Shown piece by piece: positions 12,115-22,803 of a DNA stretch of 64,000 bases; within the stretch, counting starts at the first letter, position 1; each line of letters starts with the position of its first letter. The notes below the pieces were generated by a model. It worked only from the letters and a program-made list of their open reading frames with translations. It did not search any database and was not told where the DNA came from. The stretch comes from Ahaetulla prasina (taxonomy: Eukaryota > Chordata > Lepidosauria > Squamata > Colubridae): positions 136,056,420 through 136,120,419 of the forward strand of contig NC_080540.1 of NCBI RefSeq assembly GCF_028640845.1. Reading direction: 5' to 3'. Position numbers and translations under genes: made by a program.

Positions 12115-12387
12115 CTCTTTAAAAAGCCAGATCCTGAAGATGAAACTCAAATACTTTGGTTACCTAATGAGAAGGAAGGACTCACTGGAAAAGAGCCTAA
12201 TGCTGGGAAAGACTGAGGGCAAAAGAAGAAGGGGACGACAAAGAATGAGGTGGATGGATGGAGTCACTGAAGCAGTAGGCATGAGTTTAAATGGACTCCA
12301 GAGGATGGTAGAGGAAAGGAAGGCCTGGAGGAACGTTGTCCATGGGGTCATGATGGGTCAGACACGACTTCACAACTAATAACAAAC
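12115..12387 (+). mobile_element. BovB (RTE) LINE 3' end
   Basis: An open stretch (12,140-12,379) reads LKYFGYLMRRKDSLEKSLML, then GKTEGKRRRGRQRMRWMDG and GLQRMVEERKAWRNVVHGV. This is the C-terminus of BovB/RTE reverse transcriptase. It ends GGTCAGACACGACTTCACAAC and an AATAACAA tail, typical of BovB. The copy is severely 5'-truncated but has no stop in this part. Confidence 0.9.
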
Positions 12388-13498
12388 CAGGTACCCAAAA
12401 TGTGATAGTTAGGTATCATTGAGTTGGGCCAGACTGCTGGGGACTGTGTAAACAAATGCCTTCCATCACGACTTGTCTCCAGTGCCAATTTGCAGCTTTT
12501 CAGGGATATTTCAGTGAAATTCTCTTTATTCATTGTCTTCCCCTCCTTCTACTTCTCTCATTCCTGCCAAACATAGTCATTTTAACAGTAGCTACAATAA
12601 AGAATGACTGGATCCTGGAGAGATGGGGGAAAACAAGCTGCTTGGTGACTTTATTGAAAGGCAACCTGCTGAATGCTGAGAAGAGCATTAAAAGAGGGAA
12701 GGATATCAGATGTCTGATTTGATAAAACACTCAATAATCTCCTTGTGTGATCAGGAACAATCAAAGTATGTTGGCAGCAACAGCATATGTTCTGTGACAT
12801 AACAGAGCATCATCCAGATGAACTGTAAAAAGCAAAAAGGGTTCATGGGGATAAGAAACAAGATCTATGGGAGATTGAGTTAGGAACTTAATCATCTGTA
12901 GAAAGAAGGAAAAAAGATGCAAATATCGACAATATGGCCTGGTCCTTCTAAAAGCTTCCCAGGGAAAATGCATACAAAATATCCAATTAAGCTGATATCA
13001 TTTGCTCTCCTTCTCACAACAGCATAAACAAGGAAAGCAGGCAAGTCTCCTTGCAGCTTAATAAACTTCACACACAAGTGTATGCACACACACACACACA
13101 CACAAGCAAAGAGCAAGGGGCAGAAGGAAAGCACCAAGGTCGATAGCATGGAGTCTCTGGGGAGCAACATGACATAAGTCCTTTAAAATATTAATTCCCA
13201 TTTTCATTGGAAGATGAGTCAGCAGCAGTGATAAAACCCCAGAGAAGTCATAAAAAGCCAGAGCAATTGATAAAGTGGAGAGTCGACATAATAAAATTCC
13301 GCCACGTTGAAGGTCAGGTCATGCCTGTCTCAAGCAGGGCTATAAGCCAACAGATGGATGAGTTGCCTGCTCCACAGGCCTCCGGGCCAGAAAAATGACA
13401 CATCTGAGAAGGTTGTGCATCTCAACAAAACCACAGTGATGGGAATTTTCACCCTCCAAGATGCCACCAATATTTGCTTGCTTGCTCTATAAACATGG
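12388..13498. other. Intergenic, nothing recognised apart from a CA run
   Basis: Unique-looking sequence with a (CA)n at about 13,087. No exon-like conservation can be judged by eye. Confidence 0.55.
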
Positions 13499-13506
13499 CC
13501 ATGCTC

Positions 13507-13746
13507 CAGGGGAGAAATCCAGCAGGTTCTGACAGGTTCTGGAGAGCTGGAAGCAGAAATTCTGAGCAGTTCGGAGAACTGGCAAATACCACCTCCAGGA
13601 GGGAATGGGGATTTTGCAGTATCTTTCCTTAGGGTAGGAACGGAGATTTCGCAGTATCCTTCCCCTGCCACACCCACCAAGCCATACCATGCCCACCAAG
13701 CCATGCCCACAGAACTGGTAGTAAAAAAATTTGAATTTCACCACTG
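13507..13746. mobile_element. Non-autonomous hAT element, family A (copy 3)
   Basis: This 240-bp copy has perfect 8-bp duplications CCATGCTC (13499-13506 and 13747-13754). It has a shortened middle relative to copies 1 and 4 and the same terminal CAG/CTG. Confidence 0.9.
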
Positions 13747-14017
13747 CCATGCTCCTCAATTTTCTGAGAATTAAACTCCTCCAGTGGTAGTTATGTTCAT
13801 CGATGCAGATCGTGGGAAACTCATCTGAGTAAATTGCACTTCTTCTACAGTAGAATAAAAATTGCATCTGTCCAGCTTGATACATACATGTAATCACTTG
13901 GATCTATGCTTGATCATTCCTTACGAGAATGTGTAATCTGGTTTCATTGAAAAATACTGAATTTAAAACCATGTGCAAGGATGTGAGATATCTAGATATA
14001 GTATGGGATCTGTAAAG

Positions 14018-14205
14018 CAGCGGCCCCCAACCTTTTGGGCACCAGGGACCTGTTCCATGGAGAGAAGTTCTTCCGTGGACCGGAGGAAGCGTGGTTTCAC
14101 ATGCTGCCTGCATCCTGCAAATTGGGCTTCACTTGTTTGTGCACCCCAGTTGCTGGTATGCCACAGATCTGTGCCAGTCCAAACATCAGGGGTTGGGAAC
14201 CCCTG
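14018..14205. mobile_element. hAT-like element
   Basis: The start CAGCGGCCCCCAACC and end GGTTGGGAACCCCTG are inverted-repeat ends of a widespread vertebrate hAT type. The flanks CTGTAAAG and CGGTAAAA agree at 6 of 8 positions, so the copy looks old. Confidence 0.7.
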
Positions 14206-14476
14206 CGGTAAAATATCATTCACATTTATAACCATCTCTTTGGTCCCAGGTATGGAGTTGATTATTATTGTTTGATCAATGGCCTAATTTTCTTTTGTTG
14301 ATTTTGCTATCTTTTACATTGTTTTAGTCTGGGTTTCTATCTGATTTTTTTTTAATTGTTTTTATGTTTTCTCTAGTTTTGTACATTACCCAGAGTCCGC
14401 TGGTGTTGGGTGGCCAATAAATCTAAATAAATAAATAAAACATAACCTGAGCTTGTAACTATGGATCTATCTAAAT

Positions 14477-14610
14477 CAGGGGTCCCCAAACATGGCAGCT
14501 TTAAGACTTGTGGACTTCAACTCCCAGAATTCTCCAGCCAGCTATGCTTTTGGGGAGTTCCGGGAGTTGAAGTCCACAAGTCTTAAAACTGCCAAGTTTG
14601 AAGACCTCTG
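14477..14610. mobile_element. Palindromic hAT MITE (copy 1)
   Basis: This 134-bp near-palindrome starts CAGGGGTCCCCAAAC and ends with an imperfect inverse. The perfect 8-bp duplication is ATCTAAAT (14469-14476 and 14611-14618). The arms share the AAGACTTGTGGACTTCAACT block in inverse orientation, so a transcript would fold into a hairpin. Confidence 0.9.
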
Positions 14611-14930
14611 ATCTAAATCTAAATTTCTATTGAGTCAATTGGGGGGTGCTGCCATTAAAGAATCCTGATATTCTGTCCTCTTGGTGATTACTAGTATTGA
14701 TTTGGAGACTGTGTAATTGTGTTTGTTACAGGATCTTGCATGCAGCGCTATTATGTGGAACAGAGGGAAATGGTTGTATATTAAATCAAGCCATGGATTC
14801 CTCTGACCCAATATTGTTAACTCTAACCAGAGATTCAGATGGGAGTTTTCTAGGCCTAACTGGAGGTGTCAAGATTGGATCTAAAATTTCCTATGTGCCT
14901 AACCTGTGCTCCCTCACCACACTAACTCAG

Positions 14931-15158
14931 GAGCCGTGGGTGGCGCAGTGGTTAGAATAAAATATTGCAGGCTAACTCTGCCTTCCACTGCCAGCAGTTC
15001 GATCCTGATTGGCTCAAGGTTGACTCGGCCTTCCATCCCTCCAAGGTCAATAAAATGAGGACCCAGATTGTTGGGGCAATATGCTGACTCTGTAAACCGC
15101 TTAGAGGGCTGTAAAAGCACTATGAAGCCGTATATAAATCTAAGTGCTATTGCTATTA
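14931..15158 (+). mobile_element. Sauria-type tRNA SINE
   Basis: The 5' head GGGTGGCGCAGTGGTTAGAA is an A-box and AGCAGTTCGATCC is a B-box-like site. The body has CAAGGTTGACTCGGCCTTCC and ATGAGGACCCAGATTGTTGG. The tail TAAACCGCTTAGAGGGCTG and AAGTGCTATTGCTATT is shared with BovB-type LINE ends. This is the squamate SINE layout and a strong pointer to the host group. Confidence 0.88.
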
Positions 15159-15880
15159 AAACCTTCATGAAAAGGGAGGAGTGAATGTGAGAAAAAAACC
15201 ATGTAGCCTGTACCTAATTTAATTCTTATATCCAGATACGCAGATGCATGCATAAAAGTGTATGTATGTACGTATGTATGAATGTAGATATGTCCATTAA
15301 GGTGAGAAGAGAATATTAGGGGGACATAGCAGTAGAGGGAACTGTTGGATGGGAGAATATGACAGCCTACAGTCTGGACTGAATACTATGCAAGTTGCTG
15401 AAGAGTCTCAGTTCAAACAAGTGTTGTTGTTTTTTAATGTCTTGAATTTAAACTGCCATGAGCACAAGACAGGCAGAATTTAAAAGTGCAATGTGGGCGT
15501 GTCTGTAGAAATCCTCACATTATCAAACTGGAAACTAAAACATATAATGGGTTGCTTTTTCTTTCTGTGTGTGTTTAGTTTTAGCATGCATGGTTTGTTC
15601 ACATGTAAAGTATTATGGATAGCTGGTCCTACTAGCATTTTAGATTTTTCTCATTTTAATGCATTTCAACATTTCAGCATTTCCCTTTTAACCAGAATAG
15701 GACTGCTCCATTATCTACATTTCTGATGACTTCCCCAGCAAATCAATCTTGACAGCTCCCATAAGTGATCTCTCAGCCACACTTTCTGAAACAATTGACT
15801 GCTGATTATACATGCAATATAATCTGTATTAAAATGTTGACCCTAAAATACTTGGGTTGATTTCTGTGTACCAAGCTTCT
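15159..15880. other. Intergenic, nothing recognised
   Basis: Contains a short ATGTATGTACGTATGTATG run near 15,260. 16,626-17,259, before the ENPP7 promoter, is also without recognisable features. Confidence 0.55.
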
Positions 15881-15888
15881 TTTTTGGG

Positions 15889-16056
15889 CCGTGACGGTGA
15901 CCCTATGGCACACATGCCAGAGGTGGCACGCAAAGCCCTCTCTGTGGGTACGCGCACCGTCGGCAACTGGTCTTTGGGTTTCCGGTGCTCCAGCGCGCGC
16001 ATGCATTCGTGCGTTCCGGTTTGGGCACTCAGTGCTGAAAGGGTTCGCCATCACTG
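15889..16056. mobile_element. Internally deleted hAT element, family B
   Basis: This 168-bp relative of the 8,709 element shares CCGTGAYGGYKAACC-like and GGCACTCAGTGCYGAAA ends but lacks the GC-rich interior. Flanking octamers TTTTTGGG and TTTTAGGG (15881-15888 and 16057-16064) differ at one base, consistent with an aged target duplication. Confidence 0.82.
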
Positions 16057-16273
16057 TTTTAGGGGATCAGACTCTACTCTCTAAGATTTGTAACACTACC
16101 TTTAGCAAATTCTATAGAATAGTGTAAATATGATTATAAGTGCATTATATTTATGGTTCAAAGTTTTTCTATGGAGTCCACAAGTTTGTTATGTTCATTT
16201 TCACATGTTTTTGAGACCCTGCTGACAGCTAAATTCCTGCCCACTTCAGCTACTGAATTATGTAGCACAGACC

Positions 16274-16625
16274 TTAAGGGTAAAGGTAAAGGTTCCCCTC
16301 GCACATATGTACTAGTTATTCCCGGCTCTAGGGGGCGGTGCTCATCTCCGTTTCAAAGCCGAAGAGCCAGCGCTGTCCAAAGACATTTCTGTGGTCATGT
16401 GGCCGGCATGACTCAATGCCAAAGGCTCACAGAACGCTGTTACCTTCCCACCAAAGGTGGTCCCTATTTTTTCTACTTGCATTTTTACGTGCTTTTGAAA
16501 TGCTAGGTTGGCAGAAGCTGGGACAAGTAATGGGAGCTCAACCCGTTATGCAGCACTAGGGATTCAAACTGCTGAACTGCCGACCTTTCGATTGTCAAGC
16601 TCAGCGTCTTAGCCCCTGAGCCACA
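16274..16625 (-). mobile_element. tRNA-derived SINE (about 350 bp), minus strand
   Basis: The head, read on the minus strand from about 16,625, has a GTGGCTCAGGGGCTAAGACG A-box region and a GTTTGAATCCC B-box. The 3' end is ACCTTTACCCTTAA at 16,276. It is the reverse counterpart of the copy at 26,137. Confidence 0.85.
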
Positions 16626-17259
16626 GAGCTTACTATTGTTTTAATATGAAACATAAGTAGTGTATTATTAATATTTTAAAATATTTCCTCCCTATATAAA
16701 AAGCTTCTTGCACTTGATAAACTAGCATAGGAAATAGGGTTTAGCACAGTTCTCTTACTGATATCCTAGGTTACTGTATGAAGGGGTGTTTTATTAGAGG
16801 GAGAACTAAAGAATATGAATTCAGTGGAACAGTCCAAATTTTGTCACTTCCCTGCAAATAGCGCAAAACGTAAACTTTGGTCATTTCTCATGTGCTGCTG
16901 TCCTTGTCTCTTATTTATTGAATTAAAGCACTGAGAAACAATTCAAATCTATTCTTCTCCTATTCATCTTGGATTCTTCTATTCATTGTGGATTTAGGGA
17001 TACAGTAAGAAAAATACATACTGTTAAAGCTAAAAATATATTTTTTCTTTTTGGATGTCTGGCTATCTCCTATCATACAGTACCTGACTCCACTCCACTT
17101 TCTGTTTTTTTCTCCAAGCATACAACCGGCAACTCCTTCAGTGCTCAGTACAAATCTGTTGAACTTGATTATAGAGGTTACGTTAGTACCATAGGTGAGT
17201 AGATGGAATTAGATAACAATGAGCTTGAAGAGGGGAAATAATTTAGTGTCAAGTCCCAG

Positions 17260-17441
17260 TCTCTCACACACAGAGAAATAAAATGTATAGGATGAACCCT
17301 TTAAACCCCAGCAGGAAGTTGTCCTAAAGCCAAGAGCAGGGAGTGGACCAGATAGGACTCTGAACTTGAGACCCTGTCATGTATTTATTACGCAAGTTTC
17401 CGAGATGTTTGTTTCTTTCCCCCTCTTGCTTGCTCGGAAAG
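17260..17441 (+). promoter_or_regulatory. Presumed ENPP7 promoter and 5' UTR region
   Basis: This is AT-rich DNA directly upstream of the ENPP7 start, with no CpG island, as expected for a tissue-restricted gene. TTTATTAC at 17384-17391 is the reverse complement of GTAATAAA and fits the binding consensus of the intestinal factor CDX2. It lies about 50 bases before the ATG. No clear TATA box or transcription start can be assigned. The site is a short match and could be chance. Confidence 0.3.
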
Positions 17442-17694
17442 ATGTTTGTGTTTCTGGCTTTCCTGAGTACCTTGCTTTCCTTTACGGTCCCTGCCCCACT
17501 ACAAGGGACACCACAAGGGGCAAGAAGCCACAACAAGCTTCTACTTGTTTCCTTTGATGGCTTTCGGTGGAATTATGATCAGGATGTGGACACCCCCAAT
17601 CTAGCAGCCATGGCCAGAGATGGGGTGAAGGCACGCTACATCACTCCCCCCTTTGTCACCCAGACAAGCCCCAGCCACTTCACTCTGCTCACAG
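17442..17694 (+). CDS. ENPP7: ENPP7 coding exon 1: signal peptide and start of phosphodiesterase domain
   Basis: ENPP7 (alkaline sphingomyelinase) is a gut ecto-enzyme. It hydrolyses sphingomyelin to ceramide and phosphocholine at the brush border and in the lumen. This exon encodes residues 1-84 plus the first base of codon 85. Residues 1-17 or so are a hydrophobic signal peptide (MFVFLAFLSTLLSFTVPA). The mature start carries NKLLLVSFDGFRWNYDQDVD, which I recognise as almost identical to mammalian ENPP7, with metal ligand D39. FVTQTSP places the catalytic nucleophile Thr at residue 75, the human number. The ATG at 17442 was chosen over an in-frame ATG at 17379 because it puts the signal peptide at the N-terminus. 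The exon ends at a canonical ACAG|GTGAGT donor in phase 1. Seen: motifs, frame and splice site. Known: the enzyme function. Inferred: orthology, supported by CBX2 downstream. Confidence 0.95.
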
Positions 17695-18467
17695 GTGAGT
17701 GTTGCACTCTGGAAGGGAAGGGACGGGATGGAAAGGTAGGAGAGAGAAAAAATGGGAATCTGAAATGGATGTGTCACTGGGGAGGAATAACACTGTTTGT
17801 TTATGATACCTTTTTAGTTTATGATGTTAAAGGTGGGAATGGGAGCATTTGTCTTTCTCATCCTTAACCCTAAGCCTCCAAAACAACGTTGCTCACATTT
17901 CATCCGTAAGAAAATAGAAGCATGTTTCATCAGGTGAATCTTCATCATGTTTGTATTGAAGCCTTGGCAATGCAACTCTTGGAGGGTTATTTTAATAACA
18001 GTTTGATCTCTCAGCACAGCTCCATCCCCCAAACTCACCCACATTCCTGAAGATCACAGCTAGTTGACGGAAATTTTATTGTCAGCTCTGGCCATTCATA
18101 AAAGCACTGGGGAAAAAATTGAATTATCTGGACCTTCAAATAGTGATAATAACGTCGTAGCTTTGGAAAACACAAGTTATTAGTCCTTGCTATAGGAATT
18201 TTTTTGCCCATTATTTTCACACTGAGGAAACGTGCCATCATACTAATAATAAAAATACAATGACTCTGCTGTAAATTAATACTTTAAGGCACCGCACAAA
18301 CTGCTCTTAAGCACAGTGGTACTTAGTGCAGCACTTCATTTGTTTCCTTTAGAGTACTTTCAAACATTAATCTTTTGAGATCTACCTATGGGTCAGTTTT
18401 TGAGGAGCTACATTTTTTGTGGGAAATATCATATAATTATTAAACATTCTGACAATTGTCTGTAAAT

Positions 18468-19037
18468 TCTCAGTCATCCAGGTCATGGTTATCCCAAAGG
18501 TGCTTTTTCAGGAGGCCACTGGACTTCCTTGTTTTTTCTTTGAAGACGTTTAGCTTCTCATTCAAGAAGCTTCTTCAGCTCTGAAAGGATAGTGGGAAAT
18601 GGAAGGATTTATATTCCTTGCAGACAACTGGTCATTTGCATCCTTTTAGAGGGTCATTGAAGCACTTGGAAGTTTATCTGTGTCCTCAGGGTCACCTGAG
18701 TAGTGTTCCTGATTCCTGTACTCTGCAATTTTTTCTCTGGAAATCCATTCCTACTCCCACCCCATTCAAAGGCTGTTCATCCCAAATTGTATAGCTAAAA
18801 GTCTGTAGCGATTCTCAGTCATGCAGGTCTTGGTTGTCCCGAAGGTGCCTTTTCAGGCGTCAACTGGACTTGCTTGTTTTTTTCTTTTGAAGATGTTTTG
18901 CTTCTCATCCAAGAAGCTTCCACTATCCTGTCAGAGCTGAAGAAGCTTCTTGGATGAGAAGCAAAATGTCTTCAAAAGAAAAAACAAGAAAGTCCAGTTG
19001 ATGCCTGAAAAAGGCACCTTTGGGATTCTGGCAATTG
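18468..19037. repeat. Foldback repeat with three arms in ENPP7 intron 1
   Basis: A block starting ATTCTCAGTCATCCAGGTC and reaching AAGAAGCTTCTTCAGCTCTG (18,468-18,580) recurs at 18,812-18,925. It is then followed closely by its inverse (about 18,935-19,037). The last two arms form a hairpin of about 100 bp per arm. Related copies lie at about 40,350-40,495 and 60,990-61,232. Confidence 0.8.
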
Positions 19038-20639
19038 TAGCTGATGGGCAAAACAGATCCTTCCTCTAAATGTTTTCCACCGGAACAAAGGCATGATTAG
19101 AATTCTTAAAGCAATGGTGGTATGCAACTAGCTGAGCTTGGTTAACCAGAGATTGGCAGAGTTGAACCAAGTTGAACTAGAGTTAAGGCCATCAGGAGGA
19201 TTTTGAAGTGGCCGTCTAGACTGAAAAATCATAGATTTTCTTAGAAGGCGGCAATGGCAAACCACATCTGAATAGCTGCCAAGGAAAGTACATGAGTAGG
19301 TATTATTCAGAAGGAAGGAATGCACTACATGCCATCTTGAGCTTATAGAGGAAAGGCAGTATATTAAACAAATCAATAAATCAAGTCACTTGAAATCAAA
19401 CTTGACTTAAGGGAGTCTTTACTTTTTATAATTAAAAGAGACTATTTTAGATCAGTGCCTGTATTTGGAGAAAGCTGAAGCATCAATGACATTATAACCA
19501 AGACACAATTTCCCTGGCTCGCTCGCCCTATTATCTAGCAATAGTTTCATGGTCCATCACCTGATTTTTTTTATGTTACTAAAGAATTGTAGGAGTGGAG
19601 TTCTCAGGGACTAATAGACAAAAACTTGGAAGGTTAAGTGAGTGGATGGAAGAAGGAAGAAGTGGAAACTATGTGCTGCATGTTTCCAGAGAACCAGAAA
19701 GGAGGCTGGAGGCATTTTTCTGGATTTGTAAAAGATTATTTCAATATCCAAGAAATTTCTATGTGGGAGTCCAAGGGTGACAACATCTCTAAGGATTGTC
19801 TGACATCTATCTCTAAAGAGAGGTCATTGCCATAACTGAACAGATATAGGAGAAAGAGATGCCAGGCACTAACAGAAGTCAAAGAAAAACTTCAGTCGAA
19901 AAAACAGAGAGAGAGAGAGAGCAAGGGCTGAAATGAAAAAGGCTAGTAGTTCCACCAGGTCTACATGATCAGGTACAGGTCTAGGACTCCATTGTGTAAA
20001 AGGCCACTTTTTTTCTTTTTTCCTCTGTCTTTTTGTTTTGTCTTTTTGCCCTGCTCTTTCCAGAATGCAGAGGTCCATAAAACATCTTACCTCTTGCCCA
20101 AAACTCCATCCATCCTGGCAGTGCCAAAGCACTTGTTTCATGGTGGCAATGGGGCATTAGAAGAATAGCCTGAACTGTGACAAAATAGAGAGTGTCAAAT
20201 TTTTCAACGTTCAATTCCCAAACATTAGGGATGCTCAAAAATTGTGACGTGCCTTGGGGATGGTAAAGGTATTTTGGTTTCTTTAATATAATTTATATGT
20301 GCTTGGCAAGTAATTATATAAATATCATAACTTTTTAACATTTTGTTTGCCTACTTGATCAAGGAAGATCTATTTAGGTCCTTCAGCCAGTCAGAAAAGC
20401 AAGGAGCCACTACTGAATTACCCTTGCAACAAACTAGGGAAATGCTGCAGTTTCTTAGACAGCGGTGGTTCCATGACTGAGGCCTCTGGTAACTGTGGCC
20501 TAATGCTGTCCTCAGGAATAGGAAGGGAATTAGGCCAGTGGCCTCTCTGTGATAAGCTTTCACCCATCAAGGCCAAGTATCCAAATGTTCATGCAACATA
20601 GAGATTAAATTAATTTCAAGATTCTTGCTTTTCTGGTAG

Positions 20640-20785
20640 GAAAGTATATTGAAAACCATGGAGTGATTCACAACATGTGGTTCAACACAAGCACTGGACA
20701 AAAACTGCCTTATTACCATACCCAGCGGAGGTCTGACTGGTGGGACAATGGAAGCCTCCCCATCTGGATCACAGCACAGAGACAG
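20640..20785 (+). CDS. ENPP7: ENPP7 coding exon 2
   Basis: This 146-bp exon completes codon 85 (Gly) and encodes residues 86-133. It starts after a TTCTGGTAG acceptor and ends at CAG|GTACTG, leaving phase 0. It encodes KYIENHGVIHNM, then DWWDNGSLPIWITAQRQ, both characteristic of ENPP7. Two N-glycosylation sequons, NTS at residue 100 and NGS at 121, sit where human ENPP7 has them. The acceptor tract is short and broken, but the frame and protein match leave little doubt. The intron before it is 2.9 kb and holds foldback repeats. Confidence 0.95.
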
Positions 20786-21237
20786 GTACTGTAAGACCAA
20801 AATCATAAAAAGAAGTCTCCTCATTCAACGTGTTATTCAAAAAAAGGGCATCCCTATTCTTAGTGACTTCATTTTGCAAACCAAACTTAAGCAGTGTATC
20901 TAATACACAAAAAGAAGAATAAAATCAGATACACTGTTGTAACTATTGGGGAATTGGCTCCTCCCCATCAATAGAGTAGGTTCTAATTGTCAGCTGAAGT
21001 TAATTAATTTAGAATCCGTTCCTCAAAACAGATCCTGAGAAAATGGGCAATGAAAAGAAATTTACTTGCTGAGATGAGATGTCTCTGAACATCTATTAAC
21101 TTGTGAAAACCAAAAAAAGGGGGGGGAGCAACTTTAGAAAGGGCCATAGTCATGTTCTATTATTTCTCTTTTGATTAATTACTCATTCTCAGATTTTCTT
21201 TGAATTCAAGTCCATATATAATTACAAATATTGTATA

Positions 21238-21690
21238 CAGTTAGTCCTCAACTTATGACCACTTACTTAAGTGTTACAATGGACTCAAAAAGAGTTACTC
21301 ATGCCCCATCTGAGGAGCTACAACTGCCGCAGCAGCCCCGCAGTCACGCAATCGCATTTTGGGTAGTTGGCAAACTAGCTCGTACTTACAACTGATTGCA
21401 GGGTCATGTGATCACAATATTTTTCACTGTTTTTTGGCAAATAAGTTAATAAGTTTTTTAATGGATGTTTTATTTTGTATTTATATGTATATTTTATCTG
21501 GCTGTGAACCGCCCTGAGTCCCTAGGGAGATAGGGCGGTATAAAAATACGAAAAATAAATAAATAAATAAATAAATAAATAAACAAACAAACAAAAACCC
21601 ATTGGAAAAGCTAGATTCAGACATATGACGTATGATTTGCCCAACATCTCACTTAACAACCATTGTAAAAACAATTGTAAAATCGAGTCT
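21238..21690. mobile_element. Tigger-like element interrupted by an L2-like tail
   Basis: The left end CAGTTAGTCCTCAACTTA follows TA. The interior is split by the L2-like insert at about 21,440-21,600. The right part has CATCTCACTTAACAACCATT. It lies in ENPP7 intron 2. Confidence 0.7.
21440..21600 (+). mobile_element. L2-like tail inserted in a Tigger-like element
   Basis: It contains GAACCGCCCTGAGTCCCTAG and AGGGCGGTATAAAAATACG, then an (AAAT)n/(AAAC)n tail. Tigger-like sequence resumes afterwards. It lies in ENPP7 intron 2. Confidence 0.7.
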
Positions 21691-22182
21691 GTCACATGAT
21701 AATGCAGCTGAATGACTGCAACAACCTACTCTATCGCCAATATTCCAGACTCAGTTGTGGTTGTAATTCAAGGCCTGTATTCATCTCAATATGTAGCAAC
21801 TTATATTTGTCCACTAAAGAAAACATAACACACAAATGTTGATCTAAAGAAGGATTGTAAGTCCTCTTTACATAAACTTCTTTTAAACAGTTGGGATTGT
21901 ATAGAATCAGTTCTCTTTTCTATGTCACTGAATTTAGATTTTTTAGCATCCTGCAGTGGTAGTTTTAAATGCCCTATCTATGTGGTCCTTGAGAGAAAAA
22001 CTCTGCCATGACAAACATTGCTCCCTTCAGTTCTTGTGCTGGCTTTGGAGGTGTGAGCACATTCTGGCAATACTTTCAAGGTGCATCTGAGACTCCAGCA
22101 TGCATTTGAACATTGGGCACAAAAACATGTAGCCCTGTGGATTGTCTTGCCAACTCATAAGTTTATGATCTTCTCATTCTAG

Positions 22183-22803
22183 GGTTTGAAAGCTGCCTCC
22201 CTGTTTTTCCCAGGAGGGAATGCCACCTATCAAGGAGAAGAAGTGAGAGTTAGGAAGGTGGAGAAACTCCTCCACAAGTATGACAATGAAACTGAGTGGA
22301 GACAGAATGTGGACACAGTCATGAAGTGGTTCCATGAGGATGACCTTGACTTTGTGAGCCTTTACTTTGGGGAACCCGACTCTACTGGACACAAATATGG
22401 CCCAGAATCTCAGCAGAGGAAAGATATGATCCGCCAAGTTGATCGGACAGTGGGCTATTTGAGACAACGCACTGCAGAGCTTGGCATGAACTCAATACTT
22501 AACTTAGTCATCACCTCTGACCATGGCATGGAAACAGTCATCAAAAAGGATGAAATTCACCTCCTCCAAGTAGCAAACTTCTCATTCCAGGACATTCAGT
22601 TTGAGCTGGTTGATTATGGGCCACAGGGCCTCCTGCTGCCAAAACCTGGGAAATTAGAGCAAGTTTATGAAGCCTTGAAAAATGCCCACCCCAAACTCCA
22701 TGTTTATAAGAAGGAGGATTTCCCCAAAAGATTCCATTATGCCAACCATATTCGTGTCACACCTCTTGTGTTGTATAGTGACCCTGGCTACGTGATCCAT
22801 GGG
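22183..22803 (+). CDS. ENPP7: ENPP7 coding exon 3: main catalytic core
   Basis: This 621-bp exon (207 codons, residues 134-340) carries most of the alkaline-phosphatase-superfamily fold. Visible metal ligands are D199 and H203 in EPDSTGH, and D246 and H247 in TSDHGM. Both pairs carry the human residue numbers, so there is no net insertion or deletion before residue 247. After that, two residues are missing relative to human in the loop before NFSF. Sequons are NAT at 146, NET at 168 and NFS at 265 (human 267). HPKLHVYKKE and RVTPLVLYSDPGYVIHG are near-identical to the mammalian enzyme. The acceptor is TTCTCATTCTAG and the donor GGG|GTACAG, phase 0. The open frame runs on into the intron to a stop at 22,882-22,884, but the homology stops at the donor. 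Confidence 0.96.

Noticed and set aside
17379..17441. Upstream in-frame ATG for ENPP7
   Set aside because: It would place 21 extra residues before the hydrophobic signal. Starting at 17,442 gives a normal signal peptide and the human residue numbers.
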